A stretch of 64,000 nucleotides of DNA. Source: an uncultured Flavobacteriales bacterium. Its GTDB lineage: Bacteria > Bacteroidota > Bacteroidia > Flavobacteriales_D > Parvicellaceae. The notes under the pieces are model-generated. The model was not told the DNA's origin. It searched no databases and saw only the letters and a list, made by a program, of their open reading frames with translations. Below are positions 17,447-24,533 of the stretch, in pieces. Positions within the stretch are counted from its first letter, which is position 1. Every line of letters starts with the position of its first letter. The position numbers and the translations under genes were made by a program. The stretch lies in the NCBI GenBank assembly GCA_943787535.1, contig CALSMU010000009.1, positions 124,001 to 188,000 of the forward strand, given 5' to 3'.

Positions 17447-19132
17447 ATGAAACTGTATATTGCGCCTTTATTACTACTGCCTTTATGGGCAACAAGTCAA
17501 ATTAACGTATCCAATAACGCTCCTTACGACAGCGAACAATATCTTGTAGAAGATATTCTTTTAGGAAATGGAGTTTCTGCCTCTAACATAACTTTTTCAG
17601 GCGAACCAACCCAAATTGGGTTTTTTAATGGAATAAATTCGAATATTGGTTTGGATTCAGGAATTGTTATGTATACCGCCGATATAGCAACAATAGTTCC
17701 AGGAGGAACAGGCACTGACGACTTTTTAACTCCTGCCAGCCAAACGGACAGCGATTTAATTACGGTTGCTCAATCAGTAACCAGCAACCCTAGTGCGAGT
17801 CAAATTACAGAAACACACGATTTGGCTGATTTAAATTTTGACTTCCAAGTTGTGGGTGATACCGTTGAATTTGAATTTGTCTTCGCGTCAGACGAATATC
17901 TCAGTTGGGTAAATTCCGAATACAATGATGTATTTTCCTTCTTTTTAAGCGGCCCTGGAATTTCGGGGCCTTATTCTAGTCCAGCTGGATTCCCTAATGG
18001 AGCCGTTAACGTCGCTTTAATTCCAAACACAACTGATCCTATTACAATTAGCTCTGTTCACCCTGGATTAAACAGCCAATACTACATTGATAACCCTGCT
18101 AATACCACTGTTAGTTTAAATGGTTTTACTACGGTAGTTAAAGCAAAGTATCCCGTTGAATGTGGTGAAACTTATCACTTTAGATTTGCTATTGCTGATT
18201 GTGGAGATGGCACATTAGCTTCTGCTGTTTTTTTGAAAGCAGGAAGCCTTGGTTCTGATGGAATAGGGGTTTCTAGTTTTGCTAATTTTGCAGGAGTCCA
18301 GGGAGGTAATATAATAGGCGAAGCATGTGGTCAGGCAGGTTTTGTGTTTTCTTCTTCAAATGTAAACGAGCCTGATACGATTCGTTTTACAATTGGAGGA
18401 AATGCAGAAATGTTTGATGATTATTTATCATTTCCTGATAGTATAATCTTGCCGGTTGGAGTTGCAAGCGATACTATTTGGGTAACGATAATCCAAGACT
18501 TTTTGTTTGAGGACATAGACACTTTGCAACTAACCCTTTTAGGTAATTTGGGCTGTAATACAGCAACCTTATATATTCAGAGTATTGAGCAATTAAATGC
18601 CGCCTTAACTATAGACAGTATTAATATTTGCCCGCCCGAAACAGGTCAATTAGTTGCAGAAATAGCTGGAGGCTGGGAGCCTTATTATGTTTCTTGGAAC
18701 AACAATGGAGGAATTGGAGATACGGTTTTAGTCTCACCAGATATTACTACTTTTTACAACGCCAACGTTGTAGATGCTTGCGGAAGTGTTAGAACATTAG
18801 AAACCTCTGAAGTTTGGGTTCAATGTCCTGTTGCGATAGCAAATGTGTTTACTCCAAATGGAGACGGAATAAATGATTTATACAGCGCCGTAAACTTAGA
18901 TGATTATCCGCATCCGACAATTACAATTTACAACCGATGGGGGAAAATTGTTTATTACATGGAGGACTATCAAAACGATTGGGACGGCACACACTATAAA
19001 TCTGGAAACGATTTGGAAGAAGGAGTGTATTACATTGTTGTTTCGCCGAACTCTCCAAAGTATGAATACACTGACCATAAGGAAATGGACATTCAAAGAT
19101 CTCTCTCAGGTTACGTTCAATTAATGCGATAA
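17447..19132 (+). CDS. Choice-of-anchor L protein with type B T9SS sorting domain
   Basis: ATG 17447 gives the signal peptide MKLYIAPLLLLPLWATSQ; ATG 17417 is an alternative with a longer n-region. The N-terminal half is a choice-of-anchor L domain (NNAPYDSEQYLVEDILLGNG, then FEFVFASDEYL and YHFRFAIADCGD). A central beta-sandwich follows, then a C-terminal gliding-motility-associated (CHU_C, type B) domain: VFTPNGDGINDLY, TIYNRWGKIVY, DWDGTH, GVYYIVV. It is predicted to be exported by T9SS and attached to the surface or released. The ligand is unknown. Confidence 0.9.
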   Translation: MKLYIAPLLLLPLWATSQINVSNNAPYDSEQYLVEDILLGNGVSASNITFSGEPTQIGFFNGINSNIGLDSGIVMYTADIATIVPGGTGTDDFLTPASQTDSDLITVAQSVTSNPSASQITETHDLADLNFDFQVVGDTVEFEFVFASDEYLSWVNSEYNDVFSFFLSGPGISGPYSSPAGFPNGAVNVALIPNTTDPITISSVHPGLNSQYYIDNPANTTVSLNGFTTVVKAKYPVECGETYHFRFAIADCGDGTLASAVFLKAGSLGSDGIGVSSFANFAGVQGGNIIGEACGQAGFVFSSSNVNEPDTIRFTIGGNAEMFDDYLSFPDSIILPVGVASDTIWVTIIQDFLFEDIDTLQLTLLGNLGCNTATLYIQSIEQLNAALTIDSINICPPETGQLVAEIAGGWEPYYVSWNNNGGIGDTVLVSPDITTFYNANVVDACGSVRTLETSEVWVQCPVAIANVFTPNGDGINDLYSAVNLDDYPHPTITIYNRWGKIVYYMEDYQNDWDGTHYKSGNDLEEGVYYIVVSPNSPKYEYTDHKEMDIQRSLSGYVQLMR

Positions 19133-20629
19133 TTAAACCAAAGGTTTCCCTGTCATCTCTTTTGGTTGCTCAACGCCCATCATTTTTAAAATGGTAGGAG
19201 CAACATCTGCCAATTTTCCATTGTTAATTTGCGAAAACCTGCTATCTATCAATATACAGGGAACGGGATTCATTGAGTGGGCAGTGTTTGGACTTCCGTC
19301 TAAGTTGAGCATCTTATCTGAATTCCCATGATCTGCGATAATTACAAGTGCGTAATCATTATCTAATCCTGTTTTAACAACTCGTTCAACACAAGAATCT
19401 ACAGTTTCGCAAGCTTTAATAATTGCTTTAGGAACACCCGTATGGCCAACCATATCGCAATTGGCATAGTTTAAACAAATGTAATCTGCATCTCCAGAAT
19501 GCAATTCGATACAGATTTTATCTGTCAACTCTAGGGCACTCATTTCTGGTTGTAAATCATACGTTGCCACTTTTGGGGAGTTCGCCATAATACGACTTTC
19601 TCCTTCAAACGCAGCTTCACGACCACCACTAAAAAAGAAAGTAACGTGCGGGTATTTCTCGGTTTCTGCCATTCGAATTTGTTTCAACCTGCTTTTTGAC
19701 AACACCTCTCCCATTGTCATTTTAAGGTTCTCTTTATCGTAAATCACATTTACCCCTTTAAATGTATTGTCATAATTCGTCATGGTAACATAATGCAAAT
19801 CCAAAACATTCATTTCTTGATCTGGATAATTTTGCTGCGTCAAAGCCATCGTAATTTCACGGCAGCGATCTGTTCTAAAATTGAAACAAATTACAACATC
19901 TCCTTCTTCAATTTTAACGTTTTCAATAACACTTGGCTCAATAAATTCGTCTGTAATATTGTTGCTGTAACTGGATTGAATTGCTTCAACAGCTGAAGAA
20001 AATTTACGCCCCTCTCCTTTGGTTAAAAGACTATGCGCCTTTTTAATTCTTTCCCAGCGTTTGTCTCTATCCATTGCATAGTACCGTCCAATTACAGATG
20101 CGATTTTAGTGTTGCTCCCTTCAATGCGGTTTTCTAATTCAGTAATATATCCCAAGCCAGATTTAGGGTCGCAATCTCTGCCGTCTGTAAATGCATGAAC
20201 ATAAGATTTCTCAACATCATTTTGCGCTAACAAATCACATAAAGCATACAAATGTTCTTGAGAAGAATGCACCCCACCTTTGGAAACCAACCCCATTAAA
20301 TGCACCTTTTTATTTCCTTCTTTAGCTTCTTTAATGGCATTAAGTAAGGTTTCATTTTCAAAAAAAGACTTGTCCTTAATTGCGTTATTGATTCTAACTA
20401 AGTCTTGATATACAACTCTTCCAGCCCCAATATTTAAATGTCCAACTTCGGAATTTCCCATTTGCCCTTCTGGTAGACCAACCGCTTCGCCGTAAGTTAC
20501 CAAATTAGAATTTGGATATCTTTTGTATAAGCTGTCCATAAAAGGTGTGTTCGCTAAATGAATTCCATCGGTTTCATCTCCTCGTCCTTTCCCCCATCCA
20601 TCGAGGATTAATAACACTGTTTTTTTCAT
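19133..20629 (-). CDS. gpmI: 2,3-bisphosphoglycerate-independent phosphoglycerate mutase
   Basis: It interconverts 3- and 2-phosphoglycerate in glycolysis using two metal ions. The 498-residue product starts LLILDGWGKG (metal Asp), has the phosphoserine segment MGNSEVGHLNIGAGR, the domain FTDGRDCDPKSG, RYYAMDRDKRWERI, and the second metal site with ADHGNSDKM and NTAHSMNPVP. Its length is normal. The start codon overlaps the stop of the upstream histidine kinase by 4 bp, so the two are translated from one message. Confidence 0.97.
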   Translation of the reverse strand: MKKTVLLILDGWGKGRGDETDGIHLANTPFMDSLYKRYPNSNLVTYGEAVGLPEGQMGNSEVGHLNIGAGRVVYQDLVRINNAIKDKSFFENETLLNAIKEAKEGNKKVHLMGLVSKGGVHSSQEHLYALCDLLAQNDVEKSYVHAFTDGRDCDPKSGLGYITELENRIEGSNTKIASVIGRYYAMDRDKRWERIKKAHSLLTKGEGRKFSSAVEAIQSSYSNNITDEFIEPSVIENVKIEEGDVVICFNFRTDRCREITMALTQQNYPDQEMNVLDLHYVTMTNYDNTFKGVNVIYDKENLKMTMGEVLSKSRLKQIRMAETEKYPHVTFFFSGGREAAFEGESRIMANSPKVATYDLQPEMSALELTDKICIELHSGDADYICLNYANCDMVGHTGVPKAIIKACETVDSCVERVVKTGLDNDYALVIIADHGNSDKMLNLDGSPNTAHSMNPVPCILIDSRFSQINNGKLADVAPTILKMMGVEQPKEMTGKPLV

Positions 20630-21528
20630 TGCGGTAATTCTATTTCAAAAATACTTCCTTGTGGTTGATTCTCTTTCGCTTTTATGGTTCCGTTATGTAG
20701 CGCTATTATTTTCTGAACGATATATAGCCCTACGCCTGTCCCTTTTGTGTCTCTTGTGTTCTCATCACCAATTCGATGAAACAAATTAAAAATTTTCTCT
20801 CGTTGATTAAGGGGAACTCCTATTCCTTGGTCTTTTATTTGGATAGAAATCGAATTCTCTAGCTGCTGAGCAGACCAAACAATTCCTATTTTATCTTGGG
20901 AATACTTTATTGCATTCTCGTGTAAATTTTGAATAACCGATGTAAAGTAAAAACGATCTACCTTAATTTCTATTTTCGCATCAATATCAAAATTTGTCGA
21001 CTCAGAGAAATCTAAACCCTTTATTACCGATTCGATAAATTCGTGGCAGTTCACTTTTTCTCTTTCTAAATGCAGTTGATGTTCTTCCACTTTTGAAATG
21101 AGTAAAATATTTTCAACCAGTTTCTCTAACCTTGTTTGATCTTTTATAATTTTATCTAGAATGTCATCCCTTTTCTCCTTTGAAATGTCTCTGCTCAGAA
21201 TGGTTTCAGCGAATAGTTTAGAAGATGCAATAGGAGTTTTTAATTCATGTGTAACAGACAATATAAAGTTCTTCTTTTCTTTGGCTAACTCTAACTCTTT
21301 ATTGAAAGTCTTGCGAACAAAATACACGCCAACTGCCAAAATCAAAAAGAAGACCAAAGCTTCTCCAGTAATCATCATGATTTTGCGCTGAACAAAACTC
21401 TCTTCTTTAGCTACTTCTTGGGCTAATGTATAAATATGGTATGCCCACCAGCTAAACTGCAAAACAACATAACCAACTAATAAATAGAATACCAGTAAGG
21501 ACCTGTTATGTGCTTTTTTTGTAGTCAT
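20626..21528 (-). CDS. Sensor histidine kinase
   Basis: The 300-residue protein has two membrane segments (about 10-35 and 45-70), no obvious periplasmic sensor domain between them, then a HisKA domain with the phospho-acceptor in SVTHELKTPIASSK. A HATPase domain follows, with N box NLHENAIKYS, DQGIGVP, FHRIGDENTRDTKGTGVGLYIV. No response regulator gene is adjacent. The downstream partner is gpmI, overlapping by 4 bp. The very small sensor region suggests a membrane or intracellular cue. Confidence 0.92.
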   Translation of the reverse strand: MTTKKAHNRSLLVFYLLVGYVVLQFSWWAYHIYTLAQEVAKEESFVQRKIMMITGEALVFFLILAVGVYFVRKTFNKELELAKEKKNFILSVTHELKTPIASSKLFAETILSRDISKEKRDDILDKIIKDQTRLEKLVENILLISKVEEHQLHLEREKVNCHEFIESVIKGLDFSESTNFDIDAKIEIKVDRFYFTSVIQNLHENAIKYSQDKIGIVWSAQQLENSISIQIKDQGIGVPLNQREKIFNLFHRIGDENTRDTKGTGVGLYIVQKIIALHNGTIKAKENQPQGSIFEIELPQ

Positions 21529-21763
21529 TAATTACTACAAAATTAAAGGATTTTATCGAGTGAAAGGGTATTCTCCTTTTCTTTTTATACATCGCAAATT
21601 ATCATGTTTAAAAAGATATTAATTGCTAATAGAAGCGAGCTAGCAACCTTTGAAACTTCTCTCCGTTTCAGAAGTATATAAATATTAATGAAAACTTTAA
21701 ACCCTCTTTTAATTGCAGCTTTGACATTCTTTATGAGTAGCTTCATTTGCACAAACAAAAAAT

Positions 21764-22687
21764 GTGTTATTCCTTGGAAATAGTTACACGGGAGTAAACA
21801 ACCTTCCATTGCTAACTTACAATTTGGCATTGTCTTTAGGAGATACTATTAATTACGATTCAAATACCCCTGGTGGGTACACCTATGAAGGTCATTCTAC
21901 AAATGCTACATCTTTAGCTAAAATTGCACAAGGCAATTGGGATTTTGTGGTATTACAAGAACAATCGCAAAAGCCTTCTTTCCCGCCTTCGCAAGTTGCC
22001 ATAGAGGTTTATCCATATGCGCAAGTTTTAGTTGATTCTATTAAATCGGCCAACGCTTGCACTGAACCAATTTTTTACATGACTTGGGGTAGAAAAAATG
22101 GAGACGCAGGTAATTGTGCCGCCTATCCTCCTCTTTGCACATATGATGGAATGCAAGGGCGATTGAGAGAGAGCTATATGGAAATGTCCGTTGATAATGA
22201 CTGTTCGGTTTCTCCCGTTGGGGCAGCATGGAAATACGTTAGAGATAATTATCCCACGATAGAATTATATAGTGCAGATGAAAGTCATCCAAGCATTAAC
22301 GGAAGTTATTTAGCGGCTTGTGTGCATTATGCTTCTATTTACAGAGAATCTCCTGTTGGAGCTTCTTTTATTTCTGCGGTTACAGTTATTGATGCAGCAA
22401 TTTTACAAGAAGCGGCAGAATTGGTAGTTTTGGATAGCTTAAGCACATGGCGAATTGGAGATAACGATGTTGTTGCTAGCTTTACCTTTAATACCGTTAG
22501 TGGCAGCACTACATTTTCTGAAAACGGAACAAACGGAACTACGTATAGTTGGGATTTAGATGACGGAAGCACAGAAACAGCAGCTTCATTTTCTTACACC
22601 TACGCAGATGATGGGTTATACAACGTAGAACTTATAGCAACAAATGGCTGTGATTCGGACACTCGTAACACAACAAGTGACAATTAA
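21764..22687 (+). CDS. Secreted SGNH-type hydrolase with PKD domain (frame broken at both ends)
   Basis: The body begins LFLGNSYTGVNNLP, the first SGNH block with the nucleophile Ser in GNSYT, and continues WDFVVLQEQSQKP and ADESHPSINGSYL, the His block of the catalytic Asp-x-x-His type. A PKD domain follows (YSWDLDDGSTETAASF...YTYADDGLYNVELIA). The true start is ATG 21688 with signal-like MKTLNPLLIAALTFFMSSF, joined through one extra base in the A-run near 21750. The frame at the 3' end is off by one near 22663. The substrate (an acyl or acetyl ester on glycans, for example) is not shown. Confidence 0.82.
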   Translation: MLFLGNSYTGVNNLPLLTYNLALSLGDTINYDSNTPGGYTYEGHSTNATSLAKIAQGNWDFVVLQEQSQKPSFPPSQVAIEVYPYAQVLVDSIKSANACTEPIFYMTWGRKNGDAGNCAAYPPLCTYDGMQGRLRESYMEMSVDNDCSVSPVGAAWKYVRDNYPTIELYSADESHPSINGSYLAACVHYASIYRESPVGASFISAVTVIDAAILQEAAELVVLDSLSTWRIGDNDVVASFTFNTVSGSTTFSENGTNGTTYSWDLDDGSTETAASFSYTYADDGLYNVELIATNGCDSDTRNTTSDN

Positions 22688-22928
22688 CACAACTGGAATC
22701 AACGAAAATAAATTATCTTTTGAAATTCATAAGGTTCAAAATAATTATAAGCTACTGTTTAATAATGCAGCACAAAGGCACTTTCAATTATACGATGCTA
22801 AAGGTTCGCTAATTCAGGAAGACAAAAAAACAAATAGCGAAATAACTATTGCCTTACCGAAGTCTGGAGTTTACCTCTTACATGTTGTAGAAAGTAACAA
22901 ATCAGCTGTGATTAAGTTGTTTAATTAA
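22644..22928 (+). pseudogene. T9SS sorting-domain end of the SGNH hydrolase, in a shifted frame
   Basis: In this frame the protein reads TLVTQQVTINTTGINENKLS, then a type A sorting domain (HFQLYDAKGSLIQE, SGVYLLHVVE, KSAVIKLFN). The PKD domain in the previous frame ends NGCDSDT, so the join falls near 22663 and would be repaired by removing a single C. I regard it as the C-terminus of the upstream gene, not a separate gene. Confidence 0.8.
22878..22925 (+). repeat. Sorting-domain tail, copy 1 of a diverged duplication
   Basis: The 48 bases encoding LHVVESNKSAVIKLFN recur at 23126-23173 as LHAAESNKSAVIKLFN, with 43 of 48 bases identical. All five differences are transitions. Confidence 0.75.
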
Positions 22929-22929
22929 T

Positions 22930-23019
22930 TTATTGCTTAACAAGTTTTAGCTCACGCGAAAAGTTATCGTTATTTACCCGAATTAAATAGATGCCTTTTG
23001 CATAGGTAGAAAGATCAAC
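22930..23019 (-). pseudogene. T9SS sorting-domain remnant on the minus strand
   Basis: Read on the minus strand, the segment encodes VDLSTYAKGIYLIRVNN followed by DNFSRELKLVKQ and a stop. This is an excellent type A sorting-domain ending, but it has no gene body upstream: an in-frame stop precedes it. It directly abuts the plus-strand sorting domain that ends at 22928. It is probably the leftover of another T9SS substrate gene. Confidence 0.65.
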
Positions 23020-23125
23020 TCAGTAAATATAGGAATTCATCGTTATAAAAAGCTACTAATTAGTGATATATAAATAATACATGAGAATCCATTAGCATTT
23101 TAAATGCACAAATTTAAAACATCGC

Positions 23126-23179
23126 TTGCATGCTGCAGAAAGCAACAAATCGGCTGTGATTAAGTTGTTTAATGATTAA
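23126..23179 (+). pseudogene. Duplicate sorting-domain tail with no gene body
   Basis: The last 16 codons of the SGNH hydrolase gene recur here, plus one extra codon before TAA (23177-23179). Nothing readable precedes them in frame, so this is a remnant of a duplicated or recombined T9SS substrate gene. Confidence 0.65.
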
Positions 23180-23249
23180 ATAAAGAATCTTTTATCCTCC
23201 AAGTTTGTGAATTTGAATTTATTTCTATCTTTGCCCACCGATTAAGGTC

Positions 23250-23322
23250 GTCACCTTAGCTCAGTTGGTAGAGCAATGGACTGAAAATCCATGTGTCCCT
23301 GGTTCGATCCCTGGAGGTGACA
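23250..23322 (+). tRNA. tRNA-Phe (anticodon GAA)
   Basis: The acceptor strands GTCACCT and AGGTGAC pair. The D arm is GCTCAGTTGGTAGAGC, the anticodon stem ATGGA/TCCAT with loop CTGAAAA (anticodon GAA at 23283-23285), the variable loop GTGTC, the T arm CCTGG-TTCGATC-CCTGG, and the discriminator A. No encoded CCA. The phenylalanine tRNA lies 1.2 kb before pheT. Its 3' end and the terminator behind it are repeated exactly at 23686-23745. Confidence 0.98.
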
Positions 23323-23364
23323 CAAATAATAAAAAGGAATTACAGCAATGTAGTTCCTTTTTTT
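23305..23364 (+). repeat. 60-bp direct repeat, copy 1 (tRNA-Phe 3' end plus terminator)
   Basis: Bases 23305-23364 are identical to 23686-23745 over 60 bp. The repeat begins inside the T loop (CGATCC), includes the tRNA 3' end, and ends in the T-run of the terminator. The segment 23365-23685 between the copies carries the GIY-YIG gene. Confidence 0.95.
23333..23364 (+). terminator. Intrinsic terminator after tRNA-Phe
   Basis: AAAGGAATTAC, a short loop, then GTAGTTCC and seven T form a hairpin plus T-run immediately after the tRNA. One G-T pair interrupts the stem. A second copy lies at 23714-23745. Confidence 0.75.
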
Positions 23365-23368
23365 GTGA

Positions 23369-23659
23369 ATGGTAGTGTATTATGTTTACATACTTTATAG
23401 CCCATCAGTAAAGCAATATTATATTGGTGAAACTCAAGATTTGCCCACACGATTATTGCAGCATAATGATGGTTTATATGCTGGTAGTTTTACCAAAAGA
23501 GCAGATGATTGGGTTGTTTTTCATTCAATTAAATGCGAAAGCAGAGTGCTTGCACGAAAAATAGAAGCACATATCAAAAACATGAAAAGTCGAAAATACT
23601 TAGAAAACCTAAAACGGTTTCCTGAAATAGAACTGAAACTAATCTCGAGATATTCATAA
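23369..23659 (+). CDS. Single-domain GIY-YIG endonuclease
   Basis: This 96-residue protein is a bare GIY-YIG nuclease domain: YVYILYSPSVKQYYIGET (the GIY...YIG strands with both tyrosines), the catalytic arginine in LPTRLLQHN, the metal-binding glutamate in ARKIEAHIKNMKSRKYLENL, and a short tail. It resembles the small UPF0213-like proteins common in Bacteroidota. It begins only 5 bp after the tRNA-Phe terminator and ends 2 bp before the repeated tRNA T arm, so it fills the space between the repeats. Nuclease activity is inferred from the motifs. A homing role is inferred from the location. Confidence 0.92.
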   Translation: MVVYYVYILYSPSVKQYYIGETQDLPTRLLQHNDGLYAGSFTKRADDWVVFHSIKCESRVLARKIEAHIKNMKSRKYLENLKRFPEIELKLISRYS

Positions 23660-23660
23660 A

Positions 23661-23703
23661 GTCCCTGTGCCGATAGCTATCGGCACGATCCCTGGAGGTG
23701 ACA
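23661..23703 (+). pseudogene. Partial tRNA-Phe (T arm and 3' acceptor) with palindromic T loop
   Basis: GTCCCTG (23661-23667) matches the tRNA variable region and T stem. The next three tRNA bases (GTT) are replaced by TGCCGATAGCTATCGGCA (23668-23685). CGATCCCTGG and AGGTGACA then complete the 3' half exactly as in the tRNA gene. It cannot form a tRNA by itself. Confidence 0.8.
23667..23686. repeat. 20-bp perfect palindrome
   Basis: GTGCCGATAGCTATCGGCAC equals its own reverse complement and sits exactly where the T loop of the duplicated tRNA segment is interrupted. Confidence 0.9.
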
Positions 23704-23745
23704 CAAATAATAAAAAGGAATTACAGCAATGTAGTTCCTTTTTTT
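23686..23745 (+). repeat. 60-bp direct repeat, copy 2
   Basis: Identical base for base to 23305-23364. It starts immediately after the palindrome in the T loop and includes a second copy of the tRNA terminator. Confidence 0.95.
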
Positions 23746-23795
23746 ATGAAGTATACTAAAGGTAAAGCATTCATGTTTTTGCGCTCATATCCGAA

Positions 23796-24398
23796 CTAAA
23801 TTTCGATAGTTCTAAATGTTAAATTTATTCTTGGGCTTTTTATTTTTTTGGTAGTTGGCATGCAGTGTAGCCATTTTGATTGTGTCTTTCCTTTCATAAT
23901 TAATAAACTACCTTTTTCTAAATGAACGTAAACCGTTTGTTTTGTTTCTTTATGTTTAAATGAAAACTTACGCTCTGCTCCAAAACTCAATGAACCAATT
24001 GCTCCATTTTTTTTTAAATTTTTCTCATCATCACTATGCCAAGTCATTCCTTCTCCTCCATTGTGATATAAATTGAGTAAACAAGAGTTGAATTTTTCTC
24101 CTGTTTTGTTTTCTATAATGTTTTTGAGTTCCAAAAGCTCTTTGGTCCAAGGTAGAGCCGATTTAGTGGTTTTTGAATACGTGTAATCAAATGGTTTGTC
24201 GCCATACCAGGCTACTTTGCGCTTTGTAATAATCAATTTTCCAAAAATAATTGCTTTGTCATTTTCCCATTCAATATTATTCAATAATCTTTCGAAATAG
24301 TGTTTAGCATTTGCATTGTCCATGATTCTTCCATAATATTTTGCTTCACCATCAAAAGGTAAAATATTAGAATGTGGCAGATCATTGAATAAATCCAT
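23796..24398 (-). CDS. AlkB-like 2-oxoglutarate/Fe(II) dioxygenase
   Basis: This 200-residue protein matches small AlkB-type enzymes that oxidatively remove alkyl lesions from nucleic acid bases. It has the substrate region KRKVAWYGDKPFDYTYS, LLNLYHNGGEGMTWHSDDE (iron ligands His and Asp), GSLSFGAERKFSF, and LHCMPTTKK...SPRINLTFR (third iron His and the arginine that binds 2-oxoglutarate). The gene is monocistronic. It converges on the tRNA/GIY-YIG unit and diverges from pheT. Confidence 0.92.
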   Translation of the reverse strand: MDLFNDLPHSNILPFDGEAKYYGRIMDNANAKHYFERLLNNIEWENDKAIIFGKLIITKRKVAWYGDKPFDYTYSKTTKSALPWTKELLELKNIIENKTGEKFNSCLLNLYHNGGEGMTWHSDDEKNLKKNGAIGSLSFGAERKFSFKHKETKQTVYVHLEKGSLLIMKGKTQSKWLHCMPTTKKIKSPRINLTFRTIEI

Positions 24399-24533
24399 TT
24401 TTTCTCAGCGTAATTATAGATTTCGCATTCCGTTCGAAACAACAAATATAGAAGCTTTAAAACAGTTCCTTGTTTTTTCTTTTTTCTTGCCAAAACCTTT
24501 ACTTTTGATCTCAATTAAATTTTAGAAAAACCC

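Larger units (their letters stand above)
23365..23745 (+). mobile_element. Candidate tRNA-associated GIY-YIG homing unit
   Basis: The 381-bp unit holds one gene (a GIY-YIG nuclease), a second T-arm-to-terminator segment of tRNA-Phe, and a 20-bp palindrome in that segment's T loop. The order is: intact tRNA, 60-bp repeat copy 1, nuclease gene starting 5 bp later, GTCCCTG, palindrome, repeat copy 2. This is what insertion into the T loop would leave if the incoming DNA restored the tRNA 3' end. No integrase, transposase or inverted ends are present. Confidence 0.6.
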
